Assembly (NCBI GenBank): GCA_027406905.1
Contig: DAHZHT010000002.1
Location: 86,794-150,793 of the forward strand
Length of the DNA: 64,000 bases
Reading direction: 5' to 3'
Origin: Elusimicrobiota bacterium
GTDB lineage: Bacteria > Elusimicrobiota > Elusimicrobia > UBA1565 > UBA9628
The notes beneath the pieces are model-generated. The model saw nothing but the letters and a program-made list of their open reading frames with translations, made no database searches and was not told the DNA's origin. Position numbers and translations under genes: made by a program. Positions 16,955-25,034 of the stretch are shown in pieces (position 1 is the stretch's first letter; each line of letters begins with the position of its first letter).

Positions 16955-18276
16955 TGTTTCTTCAAAAGCGAGTTTTGTTTAATGATGGGGATAGCGGTGG
17001 GATCTTGCCCTGACAGGGCCTCTTCTCTCATATGCTCGGCCAAGAGATTCCAGCTAACGAAATGCCCCCCGGCGGTCGGGCCGCCGGTCTCGGGATTATA
17101 ATTTTCGTTCATCCCTTCGCTGTTTTTGAAATCTCTAATGAGAAATGCCTCCGTTTTCTTAGCCAGATCCAAGGCTTGAGACTTGTATCCGTAATTCAAG
17201 AGACCATGCATCATTAAATAATTTGAAAGAACCCAAACCGGCCCGCGCCAATAACCCGCCCGAGGATCGTAGAGAATTTCAGTCTTAGCCAAGCTCCGAA
17301 TGCCGTTAGGCGACCAAAACTCGGCGGGATTGAGCAGATGATTGCGGATCATTTTCCGCGCTTGCCCGGGAGTGGCGATTTTAGTCCACAGCGGAATAAA
17401 ATTGGTCCAGGTTTTGATCTTAATGAACTTTCCGCTCCGAGAATCAATATTCCAATAGGTTCCATCCGCTTCGGACCACATTCGATTGCGAATTAATTTT
17501 TTTAACCCCGCGGCCTTTAAGAGATACTGGGAAACATCATCTGGACGCCCGAGTCTATCGGCTAAAAATGCCAGCGCCAAATATTCCCGGTAAATATAAC
17601 ACTGCAAATCCACGCCCTCGGTAATTTGACTGGGAGAATTGGAAACCGCTGGATTATTGTCAATTCCGCTTTCAACTCCGTTGTACCAAACAAAAAGCCC
17701 ATCCGGAGCCCGGCGATTGTTTTCCCAAAAAGAAATCATGTCTTTAAGTTTGCGGTAATAGGAACGCCGAGGGGCGGCATCAGGACGCTCAAAGATCTGG
17801 AGTTTCCGGTAATGAACATCCGTCGAAGGCGGCACATCGGAATCTTTTAACCAGTTAAAATCCACCGCTTCCAAAGAGGCAAGAACGGCGGCCTGGGCCA
17901 TAAAGGGTTTACACATTTCAGGAAGAGCCCATAACGCTTCCGGCGCGATTTCTCTGGGGGCGTAACCGGTCCAATTCGCGAATTCATCGACAAAGTATAA
18001 AAAGTCCTTAATCGATCCAATCACCGGCTTAGACACATGATTGTAGCTGAGCGCTACCGCCATGAAATACATATCCCAATCGAAAAGTTGGAAATAAGGC
18101 CCGTCAGGAACGATGTAATGGTGTTTTAAAATTCCGCGCGGACCTTTGACGATTTCTTTTTTAACTTGATATTGCTCAAAGAAGGATTTTAAACTCTCAG
18201 AATTTTGGGCCGCGCGCAAAGAAGGCGACAACCCAAGGATTAGGCAAAAGATTATTTTTTCCACTTGATTGTACAC
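16951..18276 (-). CDS. Secreted trehalase/GH63-like (MGH1-type) glycoside hydrolase
   Basis: An (alpha/alpha)6-barrel hydrolase of the GH37/GH63 clan, 441 aa. A signal peptide (IIFCLILGLSPSLRAAQ) is followed by YFQLFDWDMYFMA (catalytic Asp region), then RGPVWVLSNYLMMHGL and SEGMNENYNPETGG with FVSWNLLAEHM (catalytic Glu region). These fit trehalase or alpha-glucosidase-type enzymes; the substrate cannot be read from sequence. GTG start overlapping the redoxin gene by 25 bp. Confidence 0.8.
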   Translation of the reverse strand: MYNQVEKIIFCLILGLSPSLRAAQNSESLKSFFEQYQVKKEIVKGPRGILKHHYIVPDGPYFQLFDWDMYFMAVALSYNHVSKPVIGSIKDFLYFVDEFANWTGYAPREIAPEALWALPEMCKPFMAQAAVLASLEAVDFNWLKDSDVPPSTDVHYRKLQIFERPDAAPRRSYYRKLKDMISFWENNRRAPDGLFVWYNGVESGIDNNPAVSNSPSQITEGVDLQCYIYREYLALAFLADRLGRPDDVSQYLLKAAGLKKLIRNRMWSEADGTYWNIDSRSGKFIKIKTWTNFIPLWTKIATPGQARKMIRNHLLNPAEFWSPNGIRSLAKTEILYDPRAGYWRGPVWVLSNYLMMHGLLNYGYKSQALDLAKKTEAFLIRDFKNSEGMNENYNPETGGPTAGGHFVSWNLLAEHMREEALSGQDPTAIPIIKQNSLLKKQ

Positions 18277-18779
18277 CCAATAGCGTGAGTTTCCGGCAAA
18301 CGAACGGGGTTTCCCTTCAATAAATCATCGAGAGCGTCCCGAAGATAGCGCTTTTGGACCGACGCGGGATTCTCCCAATTGTCGTCAATTTTCCCCGTGT
18401 AGGCCAAACGCATTTGAGAATCAAAAACAAAAAGATGCGGGGTGTGCGTCGCGGCATAGGCGCGAGCGGTTTTCTGAGTCTCATCGTGCAAGTAAGGAAA
18501 ATTAAACCCCTTCGCTTTGGAACGTTTGAGCATTTCCTCAAAAGAATCATCCGGATAAGAGACGGAATCATTGGAATTAATCGCGACAAGGCTGACTTTC
18601 CGGCTTTGATAATCCCGCGCAATTTCAATCATCCGGTCTTCATATGCCTGCACATAAGGGCAATGATTGCAAGAAAAAATAACGACGAGCGCTTTGGCTT
18701 CGGAAAAAGAGGCCAGGGAATAAGTCTTTCCATCCACTCCCTTGAGCGAAAAATCAATCGCTTTTTCTCCTAGTTTCAT
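18252..18779 (-). CDS. Thioredoxin-fold redoxin (AhpC/TSA-like)
   Basis: A 175-aa redoxin. Residues 7-20 (AIDFSLKGVDGKTY) are the typical start, and the redox motif FSCNHCPYVQAYE has a CxxCP pair. The cis-Pro region reads ATHTPHLFVFD. It probably catalyses thiol-disulphide exchange or peroxide reduction in the cytosol (no signal peptide). Strong ribosome-binding site GGAGGGG before ATG 18779. Confidence 0.88.
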   Translation of the reverse strand: MKLGEKAIDFSLKGVDGKTYSLASFSEAKALVVIFSCNHCPYVQAYEDRMIEIARDYQSRKVSLVAINSNDSVSYPDDSFEEMLKRSKAKGFNFPYLHDETQKTARAYAATHTPHLFVFDSQMRLAYTGKIDDNWENPASVQKRYLRDALDDLLKGNPVRLPETHAIGCTIKWKK

Positions 18780-18788
18780 CTGCCCCTC

Positions 18789-19154
18789 CTATACAGCCGG
18801 CGTAATATCTTGAAATGTAATCGCGACCCCCATTAGCCGAGACTGCGAATCTTTCAAAACCATCGTTCCATAGCCAATTAAGCGCCGGCGATTGCCGTGA
18901 AGCCAGCTTATCTCATGACGTTTAACGGGACTTCGAGTCGCCAAGGTGTCCAACAAGATTTTGGCGAAATCCGTAGCCCCGATAAGAGCCTGCTCGACCG
19001 GCAAATCTAAATTGAGCCCCTCCGGCAGATCTAAAATATGGCGAGCCGCGGGATTTAAAATCATGATTTTCCCTTCCACGTCAATGGCGATAAAACCGCC
19101 AGTTAAATTTTCGAGAATCGCCGACAAAAGCCTGGATTCAGGACTTTCTTGCAT
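18789..19154 (-). CDS. Stand-alone PAS domain protein
   Basis: A 121-aa protein that is just one PAS fold: LLSAILENLTGGFIAIDVEG at the start, the NPAARHILDLPEG helix, and the closing LMGVAITFQDIT strand. There is no kinase, GGDEF or DNA-binding part. It could be a small-molecule sensor acting in trans. AGGAG lies at good spacing. It overlaps the amidase gene by 17 bp and the redoxin follows after 9 bp. Confidence 0.8.
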   Translation of the reverse strand: MQESPESRLLSAILENLTGGFIAIDVEGKIMILNPAARHILDLPEGLNLDLPVEQALIGATDFAKILLDTLATRSPVKRHEISWLHGNRRRLIGYGTMVLKDSQSRLMGVAITFQDITPAV

Positions 19155-21015
19155 GATGTTTTCTCCTCTTATGAAAAACCCTGCGCTTTTTCCATTGATG
19201 CCGCAAAGCGATGGGGGTCTTCGGTTTCGGCTTAAGGGCCGAAGCCATGACAGGCGCTAATTTCGGATGGGCCGTCGCCACGCGCAAGCGATTAAAGAAA
19301 GATTTGACGCCCAGAACAATCGCATTTGCGATTTTATTTTGAAAAGAAGAATCCAAAAGATCGGCCTCTTGCGCCGGATCGCTTAAATACGCCGATTCAG
19401 TTAGGATGGCCGGCATTTCCGTCATTCTGAGCACCAAGTAATTTCCGTATCGGGTTCCCTCATCGGGCAAAGGCAAAAGCTTCTTATATTGTTTTTCAAC
19501 CGCGCGCGCCAATTGCAGGCTTTGAGGAAGATAATAAAAAATGGAAAACCCGTGTTCTGACTTAAACGGGTTTTCTCCCGGCGAGAGGGTATTATTGTGA
19601 ACGCTGATAAAAACATCAGCGCGATTGTCCCAAGCCATTTTCGGGCGATCGGCGAGCCCCACTTCTTCCGTATCGGTTTGATGGCTTAAAATCACCTTCG
19701 CGCCGTCTTTTTCCAGAATTTTTTCGGCGCGCTTGGCAATCGCGAGATTAACCTCCATTTCTTCAGTCCCAAGTCCGCCAATAGCGCCAGGCGCTGATGG
19801 CATATGGCCAGGATCTAAGAATATCGTGCGCCCTTTAAGAGGATTTTGAGCGATCTCTGGTGGGCGCCGCATTTCAATTAAAAGGGAATTCCCCTCGAAA
19901 GAAGTATGGTATCCCCATAAATGCTGCCCAGGCCTTAAATGGAGCGTGAGCTCAACGACATCTTTAGAACGCTGAGCGATTCGCGCTTGGTCAATGAAAG
20001 AATCATCCTGATAAACAATCCAATTCGTATGGATATGCGCATAATAAACAAAGACCTTTAACCGCGTTAAATCGGAAGACTCTTTCATTTCAAAGGGAAC
20101 TTTCTCCGACATAACTAAAACGACCTTGGCGCCGTCGCTGGACCCCTTGACAATCACGCTTCCCGTTTCTGAATCGGGAAGCGCGGACTCAAGCGGCAAC
20201 AAGTTAAGGTGGCGAGAAGAAATCCAACCGCCTTGATTCTCGCTCAATGGAACATAGGCCCATGAGCCGATGGATTCTCCCAATTTCACGCGGGCGCCGG
20301 GCAAAAGGGAAAACATCTCTCCCGCCTCCGGCAAAGACTTCATCATCACGGGATATTGGCCTTGGACAATGGCCGTTCTGTCAAAAGCGTTCGTCATCGA
20401 AACTTTTGCCTTAGTGTAAAGTTTGCGGCCGCTTAAATAAAGCTCAATGGAAGAAGGCTTGAGAGAATCTTCTCCGGTAACGCGGTAAAACCCCTGGTAG
20501 AGACCCAAAGATGGATTATATTCCAACATCTTCATCCAGGAATGATGGGGAATTTTAAACCAAGCCTTTCCACCCGGACTGCCTCTAAATGCGACAGGTA
20601 AGACGTCTCCCGGGCGCAAAGATTCATTTGAGGAAGGCATGACGCTTGAAGGGTCAATCGCGATAGGGCGGCGCGGCATCGGAGCGGGAACCGGCTCGAC
20701 AAAGATATCGCGGTTATAATCATAGCTAACGCTTCCAACGCTTAAATTCGCGTGAAAAGTGAAGGTTCCGGTTTTAACTGGAAGCCAGGCGATAAAAGCT
20801 CCCGTTTTATAAACGGAAATGGTCGAGCCGTTAATCTCAAAATGCCCCTTCGGGTTTGAAATAGACCCCAAAACGAACTGATTGGAGGTAAAGGGGAAAA
20901 TATCATTTTCATGCGGAAAAACAATCATGATGGGAGCTGTCGATTGTCTTAGAGACGCAACCGATTGCGCCGCTGACGCCGGCAAAGAAAAAAATAAAAA
21001 CAGAAGAAATCCCAT
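19138..21015 (-). CDS. N-acetylmuramoyl-L-alanine amidase (Amidase_3, AmiC-type)
   Basis: A secreted 625-aa peptidoglycan amidase cleaving the MurNAc-L-Ala bond. A signal peptide (SLPASAAQ) is followed by ~370 residues of beta-rich sequence, including an SH3-like unit (PGARVKLGESIGSWAYV... GGWISSRHLNLLP) and an AMIN-like stretch. The zinc amidase domain follows: TIFLDPGHMPSAPGAIG, E(MEVNLAIAKR), SVHNN and ILTESAYLSD. The Lys/Arg-rich tail is unusual. The promoter -10 TAGAAT lies 6 nt before the ATG, so the message is probably leaderless. Confidence 0.92.
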   Translation of the reverse strand: MGFLLFLFFSLPASAAQSVASLRQSTAPIMIVFPHENDIFPFTSNQFVLGSISNPKGHFEINGSTISVYKTGAFIAWLPVKTGTFTFHANLSVGSVSYDYNRDIFVEPVPAPMPRRPIAIDPSSVMPSSNESLRPGDVLPVAFRGSPGGKAWFKIPHHSWMKMLEYNPSLGLYQGFYRVTGEDSLKPSSIELYLSGRKLYTKAKVSMTNAFDRTAIVQGQYPVMMKSLPEAGEMFSLLPGARVKLGESIGSWAYVPLSENQGGWISSRHLNLLPLESALPDSETGSVIVKGSSDGAKVVLVMSEKVPFEMKESSDLTRLKVFVYYAHIHTNWIVYQDDSFIDQARIAQRSKDVVELTLHLRPGQHLWGYHTSFEGNSLLIEMRRPPEIAQNPLKGRTIFLDPGHMPSAPGAIGGLGTEEMEVNLAIAKRAEKILEKDGAKVILSHQTDTEEVGLADRPKMAWDNRADVFISVHNNTLSPGENPFKSEHGFSIFYYLPQSLQLARAVEKQYKKLLPLPDEGTRYGNYLVLRMTEMPAILTESAYLSDPAQEADLLDSSFQNKIANAIVLGVKSFFNRLRVATAHPKLAPVMASALKPKPKTPIALRHQWKKRRVFHKRRKHHARKS

Positions 21016-21021
21016 GGTCCT

Positions 21022-21027
21022 ATTCTA
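21022..21027 (-). promoter_or_regulatory. -10 element of the amidase gene (leaderless)
   Basis: TAGAAT on the minus strand, 6 nt from the ATG at 21015; no convincing -35. Confidence 0.5.
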
Positions 21028-21035
21028 CTAATAAT

Positions 21036-22214
21036 CTAATTTTCAAAAGCGTGAAACACGAAACCGCTTGAGACTTTAGGATAAAAATAAGTCGACTTCG
21101 GCGGTAAAAGGCCCAAAAGCTGAGCCGCCCGGCGAACATCGGCGACGGAAAAAGATGGAACTAAAATAGCCGCTCCCCCTAAAGAATCCGCCATTTTTTT
21201 AGCCTCTCGGGCATCTGAGCTATAATGAATATCCTGCGGAGAAATTCGAGACAAGAGATTATAATTAAGCCACTCAAGCGTTAGAAGACTCTGACAACCG
21301 CCCCGCTCCTTAGGCAAAGCGAAAAAATACTTTCCTGACTCATAAATCCCAAAGGCATATGGAGGGGATTTTTTCTTAAGAGAATTTTGAAGAATCGTCA
21401 GGCTTGGGACTGATTTCAAATGGCACAAATCTCGCGCTTCGTCTAAAATTTTTTTTGGCAGAACGCGGTGAGTGGGCAAAACCAAAAGCCCGGGATCATC
21501 TTCCGCGCAAAAATAAGCGAGGATTTTACCCGCTTCAGGATTCCCATTTTGTTTAAAATAATCGCAAGCCGCGCCAAGCCTGTGGTGCCCATCGGCCACA
21601 AAAAGAGGCGCCTTTTTTAGCGCACGCTTAATTGCCGCAATCTGATCGACGGCGTCTATCTTCCACAAACGGCAATCGGTATGGGGAAAAACGGGCAAGC
21701 GGCCCCGCTCAAATTTCTTTCCCTTGACTAGGCGTCTAATCAAATCTTCTGTTTTCCCTTTTGGATCGGGGTAAACGGTAAAAATAGGACTTAAATTCGC
21801 CTTGACCATTTGAAGGACCTTTAATCGGTCGGCGCGCGGAATAGGGAGAGTTTTTTCATGAGGGATAATCTGCGCCAAATTTCCGGGGCTTAAGCTGACC
21901 AAAGCGAGAAACCCCAAACGACGAAAGGTTTTTTTCCCGTAGTGGAAATCCTCTTCCAAAATATAAATCGCGGGAGAATCATCCCTGACAAGGGTTCCAT
22001 CTTTCCGCCAGAATTCCCATAATTTAGCCGCTTGGCGGTATCCATCTTTTTTAACTCCGGCCGACAAGTCGAGATGAATGGAATTAAATTTCTTGGCGCG
22101 CAAAATCCTCTCATCTTTTTCTCCAATGGCGTCATAGGGCGGGCACAAGACTCCGCTTAAAGAAACCCGTTTGGGGTTAAAATAAAGTCCCTTAAATGGA
22201 AAAATATCTGGCAT
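21036..22214 (-). CDS. DUF1015-family protein
   Basis: A 392-aa protein matching DUF1015 over its full length: IFPFKGLYFNP, VLCPPYDAIGEKD, and the central motif ADGHHRLGAACDYF. It contains no signal peptide. Family function is not established, though a related name (SerC-adjacent protein) is sometimes used. ATG 22214 is preferred over ATG 22220 because a promoter -10 ends only 2 nt before the first ATG and 8 nt before the second. Confidence 0.85.
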   Translation of the reverse strand: MPDIFPFKGLYFNPKRVSLSGVLCPPYDAIGEKDERILRAKKFNSIHLDLSAGVKKDGYRQAAKLWEFWRKDGTLVRDDSPAIYILEEDFHYGKKTFRRLGFLALVSLSPGNLAQIIPHEKTLPIPRADRLKVLQMVKANLSPIFTVYPDPKGKTEDLIRRLVKGKKFERGRLPVFPHTDCRLWKIDAVDQIAAIKRALKKAPLFVADGHHRLGAACDYFKQNGNPEAGKILAYFCAEDDPGLLVLPTHRVLPKKILDEARDLCHLKSVPSLTILQNSLKKKSPPYAFGIYESGKYFFALPKERGGCQSLLTLEWLNYNLLSRISPQDIHYSSDAREAKKMADSLGGAAILVPSFSVADVRRAAQLLGLLPPKSTYFYPKVSSGFVFHAFEN

Positions 22215-22222
22215 GCTCATCC

Positions 22223-22252
22223 ATCATCGCCGATTTTAACCCCGACTGTCAA
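22223..22252 (-). promoter_or_regulatory. Promoter of the DUF1015 gene
   Basis: TTGACA (22247-22252), 18-bp spacer, GATGAT (22223-22228), minus strand. The second Met codon is 8 nt downstream. Confidence 0.5.
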
Positions 22253-22342
22253 GGAGAATATGGAACGCTCAAGCACGCCGCAAACTCAGTTCACGAGCAA
22301 ATGGAAAAGCGGAATCATCCAAATCGGCCTTTTTGAAATTGC

Positions 22343-22348
22343 TAGAAT
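22343..22348 (+). promoter_or_regulatory. -10 element of the kdsD-like gene (leaderless)
   Basis: TAGAAT, 6 nt before the GTG at 22355; -35 weak. Confidence 0.45.
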
Positions 22349-22354
22349 GAGTTG

Positions 22355-23335
22355 GTGAAAAAAATCTCCACGAGTTCGGCGAAAAAAGAAATAGAGCGCA
22401 CGCTTAAAATTGAAGCCGATGCCATTCTCAAAGCGCGGGAATCGGTGGGCCCCGAATATTTTAAGGCTTTGTCGCTACTCCTTGCATGCAAAGGCAAGGT
22501 GATTTTAATGGGAGTTGGCAAATCCGGCTTAATCGCCCAAAAAATAGCGGCGACCTTTTCCTCAACTGGAACTCCGGCGATGTTTCTAGACCCAACAGAA
22601 GCCAAGCACGGCGGAATTGGGTTTATTCAAAAACAGGATTTAGTCGTCTGCTTGGGAAAATCGGGCGAATCAGAAGAATTAAACGAGCTTTTGCCGGTTC
22701 TTAAGTCCATTGGCGTTTCCATGATCGCCATCACCGCCAATTCCTCATCGACTCTCGCGAAAAGCTCAAAAGCCGCTATCATCACTCCAATCCGCGAAGA
22801 AGCCTGCCCCCTGAATTTGGCGCCAACCGCTTCCACAACCGCCGCCTTAGCCGTCGGAGATGCGATGGCGGTCGCTTTAATGAAAGCGCGAAATTTCGGC
22901 CCTCGAAGCTTCGCCCAAAATCACCCGGCCGGAAGAATCGGCAAAAGACTTCTTTTGCTTGTCAAAGACGTGATGCGTTCAGGCGAAAACAACCCGGTCG
23001 TCGATGAGGAATGGCCGCTCAGGCGCGCTCTAGTTGAAATTACCCGTCTTCAAGCCGGCGCGGCCTCGGTTCGCAACTCGCGCGGGCGTTTTGTCGGCTT
23101 AATTACCGACTACGATATCAGAATTGCTCTTGAGAAGAAAAAAAATATTCTCGATTTGCCGGTCCGCAAAATCATGAATCCCCATCCTACCTCTGTATCG
23201 CCCGAGAGTTCAGTCTTTAAGGCGATTTCCATTATGGAAAATAGGCGCAATCCTTTTAACGTTCTTCCAGTGATAGATAAGGAACGCCCCGTCGGGCTGA
23301 TTCAGGTCCACGATTTAAGAGCGCGCGGACTTTAG
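22355..23335 (+). CDS. kdsD: D-arabinose-5-phosphate isomerase (KdsD/KpsF/GutQ)
   Basis: Interconverts ribulose-5-P and arabinose-5-P, the first step to KDO of lipopolysaccharide. An N-terminal SIS domain (VGKSGLIAQKIAATFSSTG, CLGKSGESEE, FAQNHPAGRIGKRL) is followed by two CBS domains (VMRSGENNPVV..., IMNPHPTSVSPES...). 326 aa, normal for the family. The frame could start at TTG 22352, but GTG 22355 lies exactly where transcription should start. It ends 3 bp before the convergent suhB-like gene. Confidence 0.93.
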   Translation: MKKISTSSAKKEIERTLKIEADAILKARESVGPEYFKALSLLLACKGKVILMGVGKSGLIAQKIAATFSSTGTPAMFLDPTEAKHGGIGFIQKQDLVVCLGKSGESEELNELLPVLKSIGVSMIAITANSSSTLAKSSKAAIITPIREEACPLNLAPTASTTAALAVGDAMAVALMKARNFGPRSFAQNHPAGRIGKRLLLLVKDVMRSGENNPVVDEEWPLRRALVEITRLQAGAASVRNSRGRFVGLITDYDIRIALEKKKNILDLPVRKIMNPHPTSVSPESSVFKAISIMENRRNPFNVLPVIDKERPVGLIQVHDLRARGL

Positions 23336-23338
23336 GCC

Positions 23339-24160
23339 CTAAGCAATATCCTTAGGAAATTTAAGTCCCTTAAAGAAAGAAAGCATCTCGGAATGAATGC
23401 GTCCGTTGCTGGCCAAGGTTTGAGGGCCGAAGGCCTTTGGATGCTGCCAACGCCTGCCGCTAAAGTCGGTGACCCGGCCTCCGGCCTCCTCAACTAAAAG
23501 CCAACCCGCCGATACATCCCAAGGGTTTAAGCGAAACTCCCAAAAGCCATCCGCCCGCCCGCAAGCAATCCAGGCCAAATCAAGGGCGGCGCTGCCGCTT
23601 CTTCGGATATCATGAGAAGCGAGAAGAAACTTTCTCAAGCGTTCGACATAAAAATGAGAATGGCGATGGCGATCATAGGCAAAACCGGTAATCAATAGAG
23701 ATTCTCTCAACGACTGAACCCCCGAGACCATGATTTTTTTCCCATTAAGAAAAGAGCCTTTGCCTTTCTCGGCGATAAAGCGTTCTCCCCGAAAAGGATC
23801 TTCAATTCCGGCTAAGATCGGCTTGTCTTTAAACAAAAGGGCTATCGAGACGCAGGAAGCCGGGTAGCCATGGGCGTAATTAGTTGTCCCATCGAGCGGA
23901 TCGATGACCCAGCGGAAAGGAGAGCCGGTATCCCGAACGGCATCTTCCTCCGCTTGATAGTCATGCAAGGGAGCCAAGCGCTCAATAACCGATAAAATAG
24001 CTTTTTGGCTAAGAAGGTCGGCCTCGGTCACTAAGTTCACCCGTCCTTTATACCGCACAGAAACGCTCAAAAATTTATTTTTCAAAACCCGGGATCCCGC
24101 CGCCAAGGCTTTTAAAAGAATTGAGCGATAACGCGCGCTTTCATTTGTTGGTATTTCCAC
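23339..24160 (-). CDS. suhB: Inositol-1-monophosphatase family protein
   Basis: A Mg-dependent sugar or inositol phosphatase, 273 aa. The metal-site motif WVIDPLDGTTNYAHGYP, the upstream EED/AEEDAV acids, and the C-terminal WDVSAGWLLVEEAGG are all present. GTG start with GGAGAG at good distance. It may act on inositol phosphate, or on another small phosphate ester; the substrate cannot be told. It follows hemD by 9 bp. Confidence 0.9.
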   Translation of the reverse strand: MEIPTNESARYRSILLKALAAGSRVLKNKFLSVSVRYKGRVNLVTEADLLSQKAILSVIERLAPLHDYQAEEDAVRDTGSPFRWVIDPLDGTTNYAHGYPASCVSIALLFKDKPILAGIEDPFRGERFIAEKGKGSFLNGKKIMVSGVQSLRESLLITGFAYDRHRHSHFYVERLRKFLLASHDIRRSGSAALDLAWIACGRADGFWEFRLNPWDVSAGWLLVEEAGGRVTDFSGRRWQHPKAFGPQTLASNGRIHSEMLSFFKGLKFPKDIA

Positions 24161-24169
24161 GTTTCTCTC

Positions 24170-24946
24170 CTACAAAACTTTTTTAAGCGCCGCAATCAAA
24201 CCCGCCTGCTTCGGGCTCTGGGATTGGACGGCGCTAATTCCAAAGTTTCTGAGCGCTTTGGTTGTCACGGGACCGATGGAAACCGCCGGAATTTTCAAAA
24301 ACAATTTCCGCGATTTTAAAATCCCAAAGGCCTTGATAAACTCTTTTACTGAACGTCCCGAGGCAAAGACAACCGCGTCAAAATCTTTTTCAGACATTCG
24401 CTTAAGCCTGATTATATATTTCTGATGCGGCAGGACCTGATACACCATCGGCACCTCGACCAAGGCTCCTCTCTTTCTCAATGCCCGAGGCAAAATTTCC
24501 CGGGCTTCCTTGGCCCGCGGAATCAAAATTCTAAGCCCTTTGACATTTTTAAGTTCCTCTAAAAGCCCTTCCGCGCGGAATTCCCTGGGCATTTTGACTT
24601 TTTGAAACCCCACCGCTTTTAAGGCTTCCTTGGTCTGCGGCCCAATAGCGTAGAGAATCTTGGGCTGAGAAAGCCGAAAGTTTAAATCTTTGGCGCGCAA
24701 GAAAAAAAACTGAACTGCCAGGGCGCTGGTAAAAATAACGAGATCAAATTCTTTCCATCCGTGGAGAGAGAGATCCACCGCGCGAAAAGATTTTGGAGGA
24801 ACAATCTTGGTCAGGGGAAAAATTAAAGGGCGCGCGCCCAAGGCTTTGAGCTGACTGGAAAAATCCAGGGATTTCTCCTCTGGGCGAGTAATTAATATTC
24901 TCGGAGATAGGGACAGTCCCCATTTTTTTCCTTTATTTTTCAGCAT
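24170..24946 (-). CDS. hemD: Uroporphyrinogen-III synthase
   Basis: Cyclises hydroxymethylbilane in haem synthesis. A bilobed 258-aa protein: RILITRPEEKSLDF at the start, then VIFTSALAVQFF, YAIGPQTKEAL, VVFASGRSVKEF and SIGPVTTKALR, all typical. Homology begins near residue 15; the first codons (KKWGLSLS) are encoded by a REP-like palindrome, so the N-terminus is recent or misassigned. hemC lies 16 kb away. Confidence 0.85.
   Translation of the reverse strand: MLKNKGKKWGLSLSPRILITRPEEKSLDFSSQLKALGARPLIFPLTKIVPPKSFRAVDLSLHGWKEFDLVIFTSALAVQFFFLRAKDLNFRLSQPKILYAIGPQTKEALKAVGFQKVKMPREFRAEGLLEELKNVKGLRILIPRAKEAREILPRALRKRGALVEVPMVYQVLPHQKYIIRLKRMSEKDFDAVVFASGRSVKEFIKAFGILKSRKLFLKIPAVSIGPVTTKALRNFGISAVQSQSPKQAGLIAALKKVL
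24905..24923. repeat. REP-like palindrome 1
   Basis: AGATAGGGACAGTCCCCAT, core shared with five others in the window. Lies within the first codons of hemD and is inverted relative to the copy at 25011-25034, bracketing ~90 bp of AT-rich sequence. Confidence 0.6.
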
Positions 24947-25010
24947 AAAATAAAATTTTCAACCTTGCTTGAATCTAAACTTTAAAAAAATCTTTTATTT
25001 TAAAGCCAAA

Positions 25011-25034
25011 AAATGGGGACTGTCCCTATTTCTG
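25011..25034. repeat. REP-like palindrome 2
   Basis: Core ATGGGGACTGTCCCTAT; contains the stop codon (TAG) of glpK. Forms an inverted pair with the copy at 24905. Confidence 0.6.
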
